This document shows, one piece after another, positions 17,731 to 27,106 of a stretch of 64,000 nt of DNA. The notes beneath the pieces were generated by a model, which was not told the DNA's origin, did no database searches, and saw only the letters and a list, made by a program, of their open reading frames with translations. Position 1 is the stretch's first letter. Each line of letters opens with the position of its first letter. Source of the stretch: Pseudomonas sp. RIT623 (GTDB lineage: Bacteria > Pseudomonadota > Gammaproteobacteria > Pseudomonadales > Pseudomonadaceae); assembly GCF_004519305.1 (NCBI RefSeq), contig NZ_SOZA01000004.1, positions 62,001-126,000 of the forward strand, written 5' to 3'. The translations under genes and the position numbers were made by a program.

Positions 17731-18027
17731 TCAGGCGTAGGTGTCGATGAAACGACCGAGCATTTCGTCCGAGGCCTTGGCGACTTTGGCGCCCAGTTCG
17801 ACTTCGTGCTTGCCCAGGGCCAACTGCACGGTACTGGTGGCCAAGTCCAACTGCTGGCTGCGGTCGACGCCACGCAGGCGTTCGGCCTGGTAGTCGGTGG
17901 ACTGCCCGCTGGTGCCCCGCTCGACGGCACCGCTGGCGATCTGCTGGGCGGCCTGGTCGACACGGTTCTGGCCGTTCTGGATGGCACCCAGGCCCGCGTA
18001 GTAGGCGGAGCTCGCATTGATTTCCAT
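17731..18027 (-). CDS. 98-residue conserved protein with flagellar-rod-like termini
   Basis: I do not recognise a named family. The N-terminal helix (YYAGLGAIQNGQNRVDQAAQ then QIAS) resembles the GL-x3-Q-x2-LD-x4-NIAN helix of flagellar rod and hook proteins. The C-terminal stretch (VDRSQQL, then KVAKASDEMLGRFIDTY) resembles their C-terminal helix with the ending K-x-T-DEML. A short polar linker (about 34-55) joins them, with no room for the outer domains of FlgB/C/F/G. It is soluble, lacks cysteine and is not near flagellar genes; it lies downstream of bioD on the same strand, 109 bases away. The start at ATG 18027 is the only reasonable one. Confidence 0.75.
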   Translation of the reverse strand: MEINASSAYYAGLGAIQNGQNRVDQAAQQIASGAVERGTSGQSTDYQAERLRGVDRSQQLDLATSTVQLALGKHEVELGAKVAKASDEMLGRFIDTYA

Positions 18028-18136
18028 GTCAGGACTCCATGACGCTGGATGATGAACAGGCCTTATTAAAGCAGCAGAACGGAAAAAAGGCCCGTTGAAA
18101 TCCCTAATAGCCTTGTGCCAGCCGATAGGCAGAGAC

Positions 18137-18817
18137 CTAATCCAATAGGTCCAAGTGCAAATGCTCGGCCACAGCTGCCGCGCCCGCCACTTTCAACCAG
18201 GGTACATGCCCCAAGCATGGCGCGGGCAGCCGCTCGGCCAGGCTCGACAGGTTCTCCTCCAGGCGCGATGTACGCGGATCGACGATGTTTGCCACCCAAC
18301 CGGCCAGTTGCAGGCCGTCGCGCTTGATGGCCTCGGCGCTGAGCAAGGCGTGGTTGATGCATCCCAATCGCACCCCTACCACCAGGATTACCGGTAGTTT
18401 CAGGGCAATGGCCAGGTCCGACAAGTTGGCATGGTCGGACAACGGCACTCGCCAGCCGCCGGCCCCTTCGATCAAGGTGAAGTCAGCGTGCTGCGCCAGC
18501 ACCTGCTGCATCGCATCACGCAGCACCGGCACGCTCAACACCACCCCCGCCTCGCGCGCCGCCACATGTGGAGCGATGGCCGGCTCGAAAGCGAAAGGGT
18601 TCACCGCTTCATAGGGCAGTTTGACCGAGCTTTCATCGATCAACGCCAGGGCATCGCTGTTGCGCAACCCTCTAGGCGTCACCATGCACCCGGATGCCAC
18701 CGGCTTGGCCGCCAGCGTGCTCAGCCCCGACTGCATGGCAGCATGCAGCAGGCCGGCGGCGATGGTGGTCTTGCCGACATCGGTGTCGGTGCCGGCAATG
18801 AAATAGGCCTGGCTCAT
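18137..18817 (-). CDS. bioD: Dethiobiotin synthetase BioD
   Basis: A 226-residue P-loop enzyme that carboxylates 7,8-diaminopelargonate (DAPA) with ATP and CO2 to give dethiobiotin. The N-terminal P-loop GTDTDVGKTT is exact for BioD, and the DAPA-binding KPVASG and EGAGGWRVPL segments follow. ATG 18817 lies one base after the bioC stop, so translation is coupled; the longer open frame upstream is only bioC in another frame. It is the last gene of bioB-F-H-C-D; bioA is not in the window. Confidence 0.95.
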   Translation of the reverse strand: MSQAYFIAGTDTDVGKTTIAAGLLHAAMQSGLSTLAAKPVASGCMVTPRGLRNSDALALIDESSVKLPYEAVNPFAFEPAIAPHVAAREAGVVLSVPVLRDAMQQVLAQHADFTLIEGAGGWRVPLSDHANLSDLAIALKLPVILVVGVRLGCINHALLSAEAIKRDGLQLAGWVANIVDPRTSRLEENLSSLAERLPAPCLGHVPWLKVAGAAAVAEHLHLDLLD

Positions 18818-18818
18818 G

Positions 18819-19643
18819 TCACTGCTCCCCGGCCAGCGGTTTGCGCAAGACGCCATACACCACCTGATAGGTGGCAGGCAGCCCCTGAGGCTGGCGGAAC
18901 TGTTCATAGGCCTGCAACAGGCCCTGCATCCGCGCACGTCCGGTCAACCCCGATGGGCGCCCCGGATTGAGGTTGTGCGCACCCAGTGCCTTGAGCTCGT
19001 GGGTCAGGCTGCGCACGTCGGGGTAATGCAGTACATGGGGACGTCGCTCCAGGTCGATCAGCTCCAGGCCGCCGTCCCCGCATAGACGCTGGTAATCCTC
19101 GAAACGCCGGAAGCGATTGACATGCACCATGCCATCGACGGCTTGCCAGCTGGCACGCAACTCATCAAGAGTGCCCACGCACAAGCTGCTGAATGCCAGC
19201 ACCCCGCCTGGGCGCAGCACCCGCCGTGCCTCACCCAGCACGCTGGCGAACTGGCCGCACCACTGCACCGCCAGGCTGCTGAACAGCAGATCGACACTGC
19301 CATCGCGCAACGGCAGACGCTCGGCGTCACCTGCCACATGGTGCCGGGCGCCGCCGTGCTCACGGGCATGGCGCAACATGCCCTCGGCGATGTCCACCGC
19401 CACACCATCGGCATCGTTGAAGCGCTCGGCCAGGACCCGGCTGAAATGGCCGGTGCCACTGCCCATGTCCAGCCAGCGCACAGGGGCCAGACCCGCGGGC
19501 AGTTTCTCCAGCAGCGCCATGCCTACGGCGCGCTGCAGGGCCGCGACACTGTCGTAGCTGGCTGCGGCGCGGGAGAACGAAGCCGCCACCTGGCGTTTGT
19601 CCGGCAAGGCACCGGGCAAGGTGGGCTGGGAAAGATCAGTCAT
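18819..19643 (-). CDS. bioC: Malonyl-ACP O-methyltransferase BioC
   Basis: A 274-residue class I SAM methyltransferase that methylates malonyl-ACP to disguise it as a fatty-acid primer for pimelate synthesis. Motif I is [13 protein letters not shown], and the BioC-typical N-terminus [17 protein letters not shown] is present. The start is ATG 19643, overlapping the end of bioH by 8 bases. It sits in operon order between bioH and bioD. Confidence 0.94.
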   Translation of the reverse strand: MTDLSQPTLPGALPDKRQVAASFSRAAASYDSVAALQRAVGMALLEKLPAGLAPVRWLDMGSGTGHFSRVLAERFNDADGVAVDIAEGMLRHAREHGGARHHVAGDAERLPLRDGSVDLLFSSLAVQWCGQFASVLGEARRVLRPGGVLAFSSLCVGTLDELRASWQAVDGMVHVNRFRRFEDYQRLCGDGGLELIDLERRPHVLHYPDVRSLTHELKALGAHNLNPGRPSGLTGRARMQGLLQAYEQFRQPQGLPATYQVVYGVLRKPLAGEQ

Positions 19644-20367
19644 CGCCACTCTCATGCAGGAAACTCTTGATGCCCGCCGCCAGCTCCTGCGGGTACTCCA
19701 GCAGGAAGGCGTGGGAACTGTCTTCGACCAGGCCGACTTCCACGTCGGGCAACAGGTCGCTGAGGGCCTTGGCCGCTTCCACCGGCACCAGCGCGTCACT
19801 GCCGGCGAACAGGTGCAGCTGCGGACCGCCGTATTGCTCCAGGGCGATGCGGGTGTCCAGCTTGGCCAGAACTTCAAGCCCACTGGCCAGGTACAACGGG
19901 TCGGTGTCCGGCACGCCGACGCCGAGTTGGCGCAGCAAGGTGCGCGGCTGCAGCGCACCGTCGCTGCATAAAGTACGAAAGCGCTTGAGGGTCACCTGGG
20001 TATGGCTGCGGCAGCCGTCAAGGAAGGTGCCGAAGGTGTCCGGCGCCATGCCATGCGGCCAATCTGGCCGTGCAACGAAACTGGGGTTGCTCGCCAGGGT
20101 GAGCAAGCCGCAGCAATGATCGCCGCGCTTGTGCGCCAGGGCGCTGGCGAGCATGCCGCCCAGTGACCAGCCACCCAGCCAGACATCGTTGGGCAGTTTG
20201 CGGTCGAGGTGCGCGACCCAAGCCTGCGGATCACTCTCGGCCAGCTCCGGTAGCGGCATCAGCTCGACCTGCAGGCGCGAGTCCTGGGCCCGCAAGCTGG
20301 CGGCCAGCGGCTCCAGTGAGGCGGTGCCCAGCCCCCAGCCGGGCAGAAGGATCATTCGGTTACGCAT
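19636..20367 (-). CDS. bioH: Pimeloyl-ACP methyl ester esterase BioH
   Basis: A 243-residue alpha/beta-hydrolase that removes the methyl group to end pimeloyl chain synthesis. The triad is visible: Ser in GGWSLGGM, Asp in FAGSDALVP and His in [12 protein letters not shown] 20367 ([12 protein letters not shown]) overlaps the bioF stop by eight bases; upstream frame extension is a bioF shadow. Confidence 0.94.
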   Translation of the reverse strand: MRNRMILLPGWGLGTASLEPLAASLRAQDSRLQVELMPLPELAESDPQAWVAHLDRKLPNDVWLGGWSLGGMLASALAHKRGDHCCGLLTLASNPSFVARPDWPHGMAPDTFGTFLDGCRSHTQVTLKRFRTLCSDGALQPRTLLRQLGVGVPDTDPLYLASGLEVLAKLDTRIALEQYGGPQLHLFAGSDALVPVEAAKALSDLLPDVEVGLVEDSSHAFLLEYPQELAAGIKSFLHESGDD

Positions 20368-21532
20368 CGGCGGACTCCAACTGTGGATAACACTCGGCCA
20401 ATGCATTCAACAATAGCTGCACCTGAGCCGCGCTGTGGGCCGCGCTCAGGGTTACCCGCAGACGCGCGCTGCCAGTGGGCACGGTCGGCGGACGGATCGC
20501 GGTGACCAGCAACCCGCGCTCGCGCAACATGCGCGACAACGCCATGGCCCGGCCGGCATCGCCGATCAAAATCGGCTGGATCGCCGTGTGGCTGTCCATC
20601 AGAGTCAGGCCGATCTGTCCGGCGCCCTCGCGGAACTGGCGGACCAACGCAGCCAGGTGCTCACGTCGCCAGCTTTCGCGGCGCAACAAGGCCAGGGCCT
20701 TGAGCGTGGCACAGGCCAGGGCCGGAGGTTGGCTGGTGGTATAGATGTAAGGCCGGGCAAACTGCACCAACGCCTCGATCAGCTCTTCGCTACCGGCGAC
20801 GAAGGCGCCTGAAGTACCACAGGCCTTGCCGAGCGTGCCAATCAGCACCGGTACATCTTCCAGACCCAGGCCGTGGTGCTCGACCAGGCCACCGCCGTTG
20901 GCGCCAAGCGTGCCCAAGCCATGGGCGTCGTCGACCATCAGCCAGGCGCCGCGCGCGCGCGCCACCTCGGCCAGGGCCGGCAGCTCGGCGCAATCGCCAT
21001 CCATGCTGAACACGCCATCGGTGACTACCAGGGTGTTGCCGGTGGCCTTGTCCAGGCGGCTGGCCAGGCTGGCCGGGTCGTTGTGCAGGTAGCGGCTGAA
21101 ACGCGCGCCACTAAGCAACCCGCCGTCGAGCAAGGAGGCATGGTTGAGACGGTCTTGCAGCACCGTGTCGCCCTGCCCGACCAACGCGGTGATGGCACCG
21201 AGGTTGGCCATGTAGCCAGTGGAAAACAACAACGCCCGTGGCCGTCCGGTCAGTTCGGCCAGCGCCTCTTCCACCTGGTGGTGCGGCGTGCTGTGGCCGA
21301 TCACCAGGTGCGAGGCGCCACCGCCGACACCCCAGCGCTCGGCGCCGTCGCGCCAGGCCTTGATCACCTCGGGGTGATTGGCCAGGCCCAGGTAGTCGTT
21401 GCTGCAGAAGGCAAGCAGCGGCTGGCCGTCGACCACCACCTCGGGCCGCTGCGGGCTTTCCAGCAGCGGTCGCTGGCGATACAGGTCGGCGGCGCGCCGT
21501 TCGGCCAGCCGCGCGGCGAGGTCGAAGGCCAT
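20360..21532 (-). CDS. bioF: 8-amino-7-oxononanoate synthase BioF
   Basis: A 390-residue alpha-oxoamine synthase (PLP) that condenses pimeloyl-ACP or -CoA with L-alanine. The PLP lysine lies in [12 protein letters not shown], and the [10 protein letters not shown] segment carries the ring-binding Asp. It follows bioB with two bases between, overlaps bioH, and has the expected family length. Confidence 0.95.
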   Translation of the reverse strand: MAFDLAARLAERRAADLYRQRPLLESPQRPEVVVDGQPLLAFCSNDYLGLANHPEVIKAWRDGAERWGVGGGASHLVIGHSTPHHQVEEALAELTGRPRALLFSTGYMANLGAITALVGQGDTVLQDRLNHASLLDGGLLSGARFSRYLHNDPASLASRLDKATGNTLVVTDGVFSMDGDCAELPALAEVARARGAWLMVDDAHGLGTLGANGGGLVEHHGLGLEDVPVLIGTLGKACGTSGAFVAGSEELIEALVQFARPYIYTTSQPPALACATLKALALLRRESWRREHLAALVRQFREGAGQIGLTLMDSHTAIQPILIGDAGRAMALSRMLRERGLLVTAIRPPTVPTGSARLRVTLSAAHSAAQVQLLLNALAECYPQLESADA

Positions 21533-21534
21533 GC

Positions 21535-22593
21535 TCAGGCCGAGGCTGCGTCGTAGAACAGCTCGCTGCTGCGCTGCTCGACCAGGGCTTGCTCGATAGC
21601 CGCCTGGTGCACTTCGTCGGCGTGCTCCTCACGGGCTTCGGGCTGGATACCAAGGCGAGCGAACAGCTGCATGTCCTTGTCAGCCTGCGGGTTGGCCGTG
21701 GTCAGCAGCTTCTCGCCGTAGAAGATCGAGTTGGCCCCGGCCATGAACGCCAGCGCCTGCATCTGCTCGTTCATCTGCTCGCGACCGGCCGACAGGCGCA
21801 CATGGGACTTGGGCATGAGGATACGGGCCACGGCCAGCATGCGGATGAAGTCGAACGGGTCGACATCTTCTTCCTCGGCCAGTGGCGTGCCGGCAACCTT
21901 CACCAGCATGTTGATCGGCACCGACTCCGGGTGCTCGGGCAGGTTGGCCAGCTGGATCAACAGCCCGGCGCGGTCGTCCAGCGACTCACCCATGCCGAGG
22001 ATGCCGCCAGAGCAGATTTTCATCCCGGCATCGCGCACATAGGCCAGGGTCTGCAGGCGCTCGCCATAGGTGCGGGTGGTGATGATGCTGGTGTAGAACT
22101 CCGGCGAGGTGTCGAGGTTGTGGTTGTAGTAGTCCAGGCCGGCCTGGGCCAGGGCCTGGGTCTGCTCCTGGTCGAGCTTGCCGAGGGTCATGCAGGTTTC
22201 CAGGCCCATGGCCTTGACCCCTTTGACCATCTCCAGCACGTAGGGCATGTCCTTGGCCGAGGGGTGCTTCCACGCCGCGCCCATGCAGAAGCGCGTGGAA
22301 CCGATGGCCTTGGCCCGGGCGGCCTCTTCCAGCACCTTCTGCACTTCCATCAGCTTCTGTTTTTCCAGCCCGGTGTTGTAGTGGCCGGACTGCGGACAAT
22401 ATTTGCAATCTTCCGGACAGGCGCCGGTCTTGATCGACAACAGGGTCGACACCTGTACACGGTTGGGGTCGAAATGCGCGCGGTGCACGGTCTGCGCCTG
22501 GAACAGCAGGTCGTTGAACGGCTGCTGGAACAGCGCCTTGACCTCGGCCAGGGACCAGTCGTGACGTGTGGTTGCAATTGTACTGGCGCTCAT
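21535..22593 (-). CDS. bioB: Biotin synthase BioB
   Basis: A 352-residue radical SAM enzyme that inserts sulfur into dethiobiotin. The motif CPEDCKYC gives the [4Fe-4S] cysteines 59, 63 and 66; the [2Fe-2S] region shows [11 protein letters not shown] and GLETCMTLG, and the conserved Arg is in SHVRLSAGR. It is the first gene of the operon. A putative promoter (TTGACA 22694-22689, 17-base spacer, GACTAT 22671-22666) with a BirA-type operator lies upstream. Confidence 0.96.
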   Translation of the reverse strand: MSASTIATTRHDWSLAEVKALFQQPFNDLLFQAQTVHRAHFDPNRVQVSTLLSIKTGACPEDCKYCPQSGHYNTGLEKQKLMEVQKVLEEAARAKAIGSTRFCMGAAWKHPSAKDMPYVLEMVKGVKAMGLETCMTLGKLDQEQTQALAQAGLDYYNHNLDTSPEFYTSIITTRTYGERLQTLAYVRDAGMKICSGGILGMGESLDDRAGLLIQLANLPEHPESVPINMLVKVAGTPLAEEEDVDPFDFIRMLAVARILMPKSHVRLSAGREQMNEQMQALAFMAGANSIFYGEKLLTTANPQADKDMQLFARLGIQPEAREEHADEVHQAAIEQALVEQRSSELFYDAASA

Positions 22594-22665
22594 CGGCGTT
22601 TCCTTATCTAGGGTCTGACTGACGCCGGGAGAAGAAAGCCCGCCAGCGCATCACGGATAGCCCGC

Positions 22666-22694
22666 ATAGTCACGGAAGGCCCATGAACTGTCAA
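22666..22694 (-). promoter_or_regulatory. Putative bioB promoter
   Basis: On the minus strand a perfect TTGACA -35 (22694-22689) is followed after 17 bases by GACTAT (22671-22666, a weak -10). This implies a leader of about 65 bases to the bioB ATG. The -35 is inside the left half of the BirA-like operator, which would explain repression. Confidence 0.5.
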
Positions 22695-23420
22695 CCAACC
22701 ATAAAGACCATGGTTTACAACTGTACAAATATCAACCAGACATGTTTGTTATGCGACGCACCTGCCCATCAGCCTTATCCGCTGTGCATGGGCTGCGAGC
22801 AGGAATTGCCCTGGCTGGGCGACCACTGCCCCCGCTGCGCCCTGCCGCTGGCGATCGACGGCTTCTTGTGCAAAGGCTGTCGGCGCCGCCCGCCAGGGTT
22901 TCGCCAGGTGGTCGCGGCCTGGGAATATGCATTTCCGATCGACACGCTGATCAGCCGTTTCAAGCACAACAGCCAATGGCCGCTGGGGCGGCTGATGGCG
23001 CAGTTGCTCGGCCATGTCCTGGAGCATCGCTACAGCGAAGGCCTGCCACGCCCCGACGGACTGTTGCCGGTGCCCCTGGCCCGGCGTCGACTGCGCCAGC
23101 GTGGCTTCAACCAGGCGGCGATGCTGGCGCGCTGGCTGGCCCGGCAACTGAACCTGCCCTGCTGCGAACGCCTGCTCGAACGCTCGCGCGACACGCCAGC
23201 CCAGCAGGCCTTGGGGGCCCGGGCCCGCCGGCGCAACCTGCGCCAGGCCTTCAGCCTGTTGCCCGGCGTGGATGTCGAGGGCTTGCACCTGGCCGTGGTC
23301 GACGATGTGCTGACCACCGGCGCCACCGCGCAGGCCATCGCCCACGTGCTGCGCAAGGCTGGCGCCCGACGCGTGGATATATATTGCCTGGCCCGCACGC
23401 CCAGGCCGGGCCAGGCTTGA
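22683..23420 (+). CDS. ComF family phosphoribosyltransferase-like protein
   Basis: A 245-residue ComF/GntX-type protein: an N-terminal four-cysteine zinc ribbon (CLLC, CMGC, CPRC and CKGC between about residues 20 and 65) and a C-terminal phosphoribosyltransferase fold with the PRPP motif VVDDVLTTGATAQ. Family members act in DNA uptake or in use of external DNA. It diverges from bioB. ATG 22683 keeps the zinc ribbon and has GGAAGG at short spacing; ATG 22710 is the alternative. The BirA-like operator lies across the first twelve codons, so biotin status may also affect this gene. Confidence 0.88.
   Translation: MNCQPTIKTMVYNCTNINQTCLLCDAPAHQPYPLCMGCEQELPWLGDHCPRCALPLAIDGFLCKGCRRRPPGFRQVVAAWEYAFPIDTLISRFKHNSQWPLGRLMAQLLGHVLEHRYSEGLPRPDGLLPVPLARRRLRQRGFNQAAMLARWLARQLNLPCCERLLERSRDTPAQQALGARARRRNLRQAFSLLPGVDVEGLHLAVVDDVLTTGATAQAIAHVLRKAGARRVDIYCLARTPRPGQA
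22688..22720. promoter_or_regulatory. BirA-type biotin operator between bioB and comF
   Basis: The right half GGTTTACAA (22712-22720) is an exact BirA half-site. The left half CTGTCAACC (22688-22696) matches TTGTAAACC at seven of nine positions. The 15-base spacing is within the 14-16 of known BirA operators. It overlaps the first codons of comF and the bioB -35. Confidence 0.75.
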
Positions 23421-23478
23421 CTTGGGCGCAACTGGACGGCAACGTCGCGGAACCTGAAGCAACCCCCGAAACCTGACC

Positions 23479-24243
23479 ATGTCCCTGCCCGCCCTGCTCA
23501 CCCAGCACATCGCCCGCCGTCCACAGCGCATCGCCCTGTTGCAGCATGTCGCCGAACAAGGCTCGATCACCCGCGCCGCCAAGGCCGCCGGCATCAGCTA
23601 CAAGGCTGCCTGGGACGCGATCGACGAGCTCAATAACCTGGCTGCCCAGCCGCTGGTCGAGCGCAGCACCGGCGGTCGCGGCGGCGGTGGCGCGCGGCTG
23701 TCCGCCGAGGGTCAGCGAGTGCTGCGCCTGTATCAGCGCCTGCAGGCGCTGCAGGCAGAAATTCTCGAGTCCGCCGAGGACAGCAGCGACTTCGACCTGC
23801 TGGGCCGCCTTATGCTGCGCACCAGTGCGCGCAACCAGTTGCAAGGGCGCATCAGCGGGCTGCGTCGCGAAGGGCGGCATGACCGCGTCAGCCTGGACCT
23901 GGGCGGCGAGCTGGAGATCGAAGCCTTGATCACCCGGGGCAGTACCGAGCGCCTGGAGCTGACCCTGGGCGGCACGGTCGTGGCATTGCTCAAGGCAGGG
24001 TGGGTGCGCTTGCTGGGGGACGATGAGCAACCCGAGGCGGGCAGCAATTGCCTGAAGGCCGAGGTCGAAGAGGTGCTCGGTGGCGAGGACGCGTCCTGCG
24101 AGGTACGCCTGGCACTAGGCAACGGCCAGACCTTGTGCGCGCTTGCCGAGCAAGCGTGGCTGGGCGAGCATCGGATCGCCGCCGGCAGCGCGGTGCGCGT
24201 GCAGTTCCATCCGTCGTTCGTATTGTTGGGAGTGCCGGTTTAA
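23479..24243 (+). CDS. modE: ModE-like molybdenum-responsive regulator
   Basis: A 254-residue protein with an N-terminal LysR-like winged HTH of ModE type (EQGSITRAAKAAGISYKAAW then DAIDELN, followed by STGGRGGGGARLSAEG) and two C-terminal TOBE/Mop domains (about 118-185 and 190-252, the second containing GEHRIAAGSAVRVQF). ModE binds molybdate and represses modABC. No molybdate transporter lies nearby, so the assignment rests on the domain order. It follows comF by 58 bases on the same strand. Confidence 0.85.
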   Translation: MSLPALLTQHIARRPQRIALLQHVAEQGSITRAAKAAGISYKAAWDAIDELNNLAAQPLVERSTGGRGGGGARLSAEGQRVLRLYQRLQALQAEILESAEDSSDFDLLGRLMLRTSARNQLQGRISGLRREGRHDRVSLDLGGELEIEALITRGSTERLELTLGGTVVALLKAGWVRLLGDDEQPEAGSNCLKAEVEEVLGGEDASCEVRLALGNGQTLCALAEQAWLGEHRIAAGSAVRVQFHPSFVLLGVPV

Positions 24244-24356
24244 CCTGGGCGCAGGCTTGTCGGCGAAAGGGCTGCAACACAGCTCCAGATCGACGCCCTC
24301 GATATGGGCCGGCATGGGTTACCATGCGCCCACGCTGTCCCGTGCCTGGAGCTTGC

Positions 24357-25331
24357 ATGTCCCACCCTTTCGATACCCTCACCCCCGATCTGGTCCTCGA
24401 CGCCGTGGAAAGCCTCGGTTTTCTCAGCGATGCCCGGGTGCTGGCCCTCAACAGCTACGAGAACCGCGTCTACCAGGTGGGCATCGAAGGCGAACAACCG
24501 CTGATCGCCAAGTTCTACCGCCCCGGGCGCTGGAGCGATGCGGCCATTATCGAAGAGCACGCCTTCAGCGCCGAACTCACCGAGCACGAAGTGCCGGTGG
24601 TGGCGCCAATGCAACATGAGGGCCGGTCACTCTTCGAACACGCCGGCTTTCGCTTCGCCCTGTTCCCACGCCGCGGCGGCCATGCGCCGGAGCCTGGCAA
24701 CCTCGACCAGTTGTACCGCCTCGGCCAGTTGCTTGGCCGCCTGCATGCCGTAGGCGCCACCCGGCCCTTCGTGCACCGTGAGCACCTGGCTGTGGACAAC
24801 TTCGGCCACGCCTCGTTGAACACCCTGCTGGATGGCAGCTTCGTCCCCAAGGAACTGCTGCCGGCCTTCGAATCGGTCGCCCGCGACTTGCTCAAGCGCG
24901 TCGAGGACCTCTACGCCCGCACGCCGCATCAGTTGATCCGCCTGCACGGCGACCTGCACCCGGGCAACCTGATGCATCGCGACGATATCTACCACATGGT
25001 CGATCTCGACGACTGCCGCATGGGCCCGGCGGTGCAGGACCTGTGGATGATGCTTGCTGGCAGCCGCGAGGAGCGCCTGGGGCAACTGGCCGAACTGGTC
25101 GACGGCTACAACGAGTTCCACGACTTCGACCCGCGCGAGTTGGCCCTGATAGAGCCACTGCGCGCCCTGCGCCAACTGCACTACAGCGCTTGGCTGGCAC
25201 GGCGCTGGGACGACCCGGCGTTCCCGCCGAGCTTCCCCTGGTTCGGCCAGCCACGCTACTGGGGCGACCAGATTCTCGCCCTGCGCGAGCAGCTCGCCGC
25301 CCTGGATGAAGAACCGCTGAAATTGTTCTAG
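24357..25331 (+). CDS. srkA: Stress response kinase SrkA (YihE family)
   Basis: A 324-residue eukaryotic-like protein kinase of the YihE/SrkA family (choline-kinase fold). The catalytic loop is LHGDLHPGNLMH, the metal-binding acidic segment is MVDLDDCRMGP, and the N-terminus has the family's NSYENRVYQVGIE strand. In E. coli the kinase counters stress-induced cell death. I start it at ATG 24357 with TGGAG six bases upstream; the long upstream extension overlaps modE out of frame. Confidence 0.92.
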   Translation: MSHPFDTLTPDLVLDAVESLGFLSDARVLALNSYENRVYQVGIEGEQPLIAKFYRPGRWSDAAIIEEHAFSAELTEHEVPVVAPMQHEGRSLFEHAGFRFALFPRRGGHAPEPGNLDQLYRLGQLLGRLHAVGATRPFVHREHLAVDNFGHASLNTLLDGSFVPKELLPAFESVARDLLKRVEDLYARTPHQLIRLHGDLHPGNLMHRDDIYHMVDLDDCRMGPAVQDLWMMLAGSREERLGQLAELVDGYNEFHDFDPRELALIEPLRALRQLHYSAWLARRWDDPAFPPSFPWFGQPRYWGDQILALREQLAALDEEPLKLF

Positions 25332-25395
25332 ATCTGCGCCAGGCGCTGTCTACAATAGGCGTCGCTTTATTTAGCTACCTAAGCAAGGATTCTGC

Positions 25396-26283
25396 ATGCA
25401 CGCCGCCAACCCGCGCCGCGGGTACATTCTGGGCCTCGGCGCCTACATCATCTGGGGCCTGTTCCCCCTGTACTTCAAAGCCATCCAGAGCGTCCCGGCG
25501 GTGGAGATCATCGTCCACCGGGTGCTCTGGTCGGCGTTGTTCGGCTCGCTACTGCTACTGGTGTGGAAACACCCCGGCTGGTGGCGCGAACTGCGCGAGA
25601 ACCCACGGCGTCTGGCGATCCTGGCGCTCAGCGGCGCGCTGATCGCCGGCAACTGGCTGACCTACGTATGGGCGGTGAACAACGGGCGCATGCTCGAGGC
25701 CAGCCTCGGGTACTACATCAATCCATTGATCAATGTGCTGCTGGGCATGCTGCTGCTCGGCGAGCGCCTGCGCCGCCTGCAGTGGCTGGCCGTGGGCTTG
25801 GCCGCCCTTGGGGTGGCCCAGCAGGTCTGGCAAGTCGGCAGCCTGCCGTGGGTGTCGCTGGCCCTGGCGTTGTCGTTCGGCTTCTACGGCTTGATCCGCA
25901 AACAGGCGCCGGTACAGGCATTGCCCGGGTTGGTGGTGGAAACCTGGATGCTGGTGCCGCTGGCCATCGGCTGGCTGTTGCTGCACCCGAGCGCCAGCAG
26001 CGCCAATGCCGAGTTCTTCAGCAGCAGCGAAGCGTTATGGCTGATCGCGGCCGGCCCGGTCACCCTGGTGCCGCTGGTGTGCTTCAATGCCGCCGCACGC
26101 CATCTGCCCTATACCACCCTGGGCTTCCTGCAGTACCTGGCGCCAACCTTGGTGCTGCTGCAGGCGGTGTGGCTGTTCGATGAGCACCTGACCTCCAGCA
26201 ACCTGCTGGCGTTCGCGTGCATCTGGGCGGGGCTGGCGGTGTACAGCGTCGATGCCTGGCTGAGTTTGCGCAAGCGCGCCTGA
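25396..26283 (+). CDS. rarD: RarD/EamA family membrane transporter
   Basis: A 295-residue protein with ten hydrophobic helices in two EamA repeats. The opening RGYILGLGAYIIWGLFPLYF and the internal LIAGNWLTYVWAVNNG are characteristic of RarD, a permease of the drug/metabolite transporter superfamily. The substrate is unknown. Ribosome site AAGGA lies 6-10 bases before ATG 25396, and a TACAAT -10-like element is about 45 bases upstream. Confidence 0.9.
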   Translation: MHAANPRRGYILGLGAYIIWGLFPLYFKAIQSVPAVEIIVHRVLWSALFGSLLLLVWKHPGWWRELRENPRRLAILALSGALIAGNWLTYVWAVNNGRMLEASLGYYINPLINVLLGMLLLGERLRRLQWLAVGLAALGVAQQVWQVGSLPWVSLALALSFGFYGLIRKQAPVQALPGLVVETWMLVPLAIGWLLLHPSASSANAEFFSSSEALWLIAAGPVTLVPLVCFNAAARHLPYTTLGFLQYLAPTLVLLQAVWLFDEHLTSSNLLAFACIWAGLAVYSVDAWLSLRKRA

Positions 26284-26587
26284 TCAATTAATGATCAAAC
26301 AGCTGCGAGCCACGGAATCCGTGGCCTGCAGCAAGCGCTCCAAAGGTTATCCACACCCTCGTCCCCGCCGTTTGTGCACAAGCTACTGAATAGTGGACGT
26401 TTTTTGCTCAAATCTCGCCAGGCCTTGCTGTTACTGGCCTCCAGCGTAGCGCCCCCAGCTTATCCACAGGGGCTTCCCCGCAAAATCGGGATAACCACCG
26501 CAGGGCCGCTCCTACAGGAAATCGAGATCCCCTGTAGGAGCGGCCTTGTGTCGCGATGGGGCGCGAAGCGGCCCCGGCAATCTTAAA
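26284..26587. other. Intergenic region with two DnaA-box-like sites and a REP pair
   Basis: No gene is seen. Two exact TTATCCACA sequences (26347-26355 and 26460-26468) match the DnaA box consensus, with a near-match TTGTGCACA between them. A REP inverted repeat follows at 26504. No dnaA, dnaN or gidA is near, so this is not a typical chromosomal origin. Confidence 0.5.
26504..26580. repeat. REP inverted pair (TGTAGGAGCGGCC class)
   Basis: Perfect 15-bp arms GGCCGCTCCTACAGG (26504-26518) and CCTGTAGGAGCGGCC (26531-26545) are followed by the class tail TTGTGTCGCGATGGGGC and a GCGGCCCC end. The same class occurs at 15479 and 48836. Confidence 0.85.
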
Positions 26588-27106
26588 TCACTCCTCCGGC
26601 CGCAGCCGCAACTCCACCATCAGATCATCCGCCAGGCTCTCCAACCTTGCCTGCAAATCATCCAGCGACAAGGTCAAGGGCAGCGCCAGCAGCGCATCGG
26701 CCTGGAACAACGGCTCGCTGCTCATCGGCGCCGGGCGCACCTCGGTGCTCAGACGTTCCACGTTCACCCCAAGCTCTGCCAGCAGGCGAGTAATGTCGCG
26801 AACGATGCCGGGCCTGTCGTTGCCCACCAGTTCCATGGCGATCGGCTTCCAGGTGCAGGACGGCTCGATGCCGCTTTCGGCGATCAACACTCGAATGCCG
26901 TGGTCGCCCAGCTTCTGCAGCGACTCGACCAGCTCGGCATAGTTCTCCGCCGGCACCGCCACCCGCAGGATCCCGGCGAACTGCCCGGCCATGCGCGACA
27001 TGCGGCTTTCCAGCCAGTTGCCATTGTGATCGGCAATGCACTGGGCGATACGTTCGACCTGCCCGGCCTTGTCGGGAGCGATCACGGTGAGTACGAGATG
27101 GTCCAC
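26588..27106 (-). CDS. GcvR-like ACT domain regulatory protein
   Basis: A 172-residue protein of two ACT domains: MDHLVLTVIAPDKAGQVERI (1-80) and PIAMELVGNDRPGIVRDITR (about 88-165). This matches the glycine cleavage repressor GcvR family, which senses glycine and controls GcvA; no gcv gene is nearby. The N-terminal start is clear, with AGGAG at about 27112-27116 on the minus strand. The REP element begins just after its stop. Confidence 0.85.
   Translation of the reverse strand: MDHLVLTVIAPDKAGQVERIAQCIADHNGNWLESRMSRMAGQFAGILRVAVPAENYAELVESLQKLGDHGIRVLIAESGIEPSCTWKPIAMELVGNDRPGIVRDITRLLAELGVNVERLSTEVRPAPMSSEPLFQADALLALPLTLSLDDLQARLESLADDLMVELRLRPEE

Noticed and set aside
26347..26468. Replication origin candidate based on DnaA boxes
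   Set aside because: Only two exact boxes, no AT-rich unwinding region, and no dnaA, dnaN, parAB or gidA nearby.
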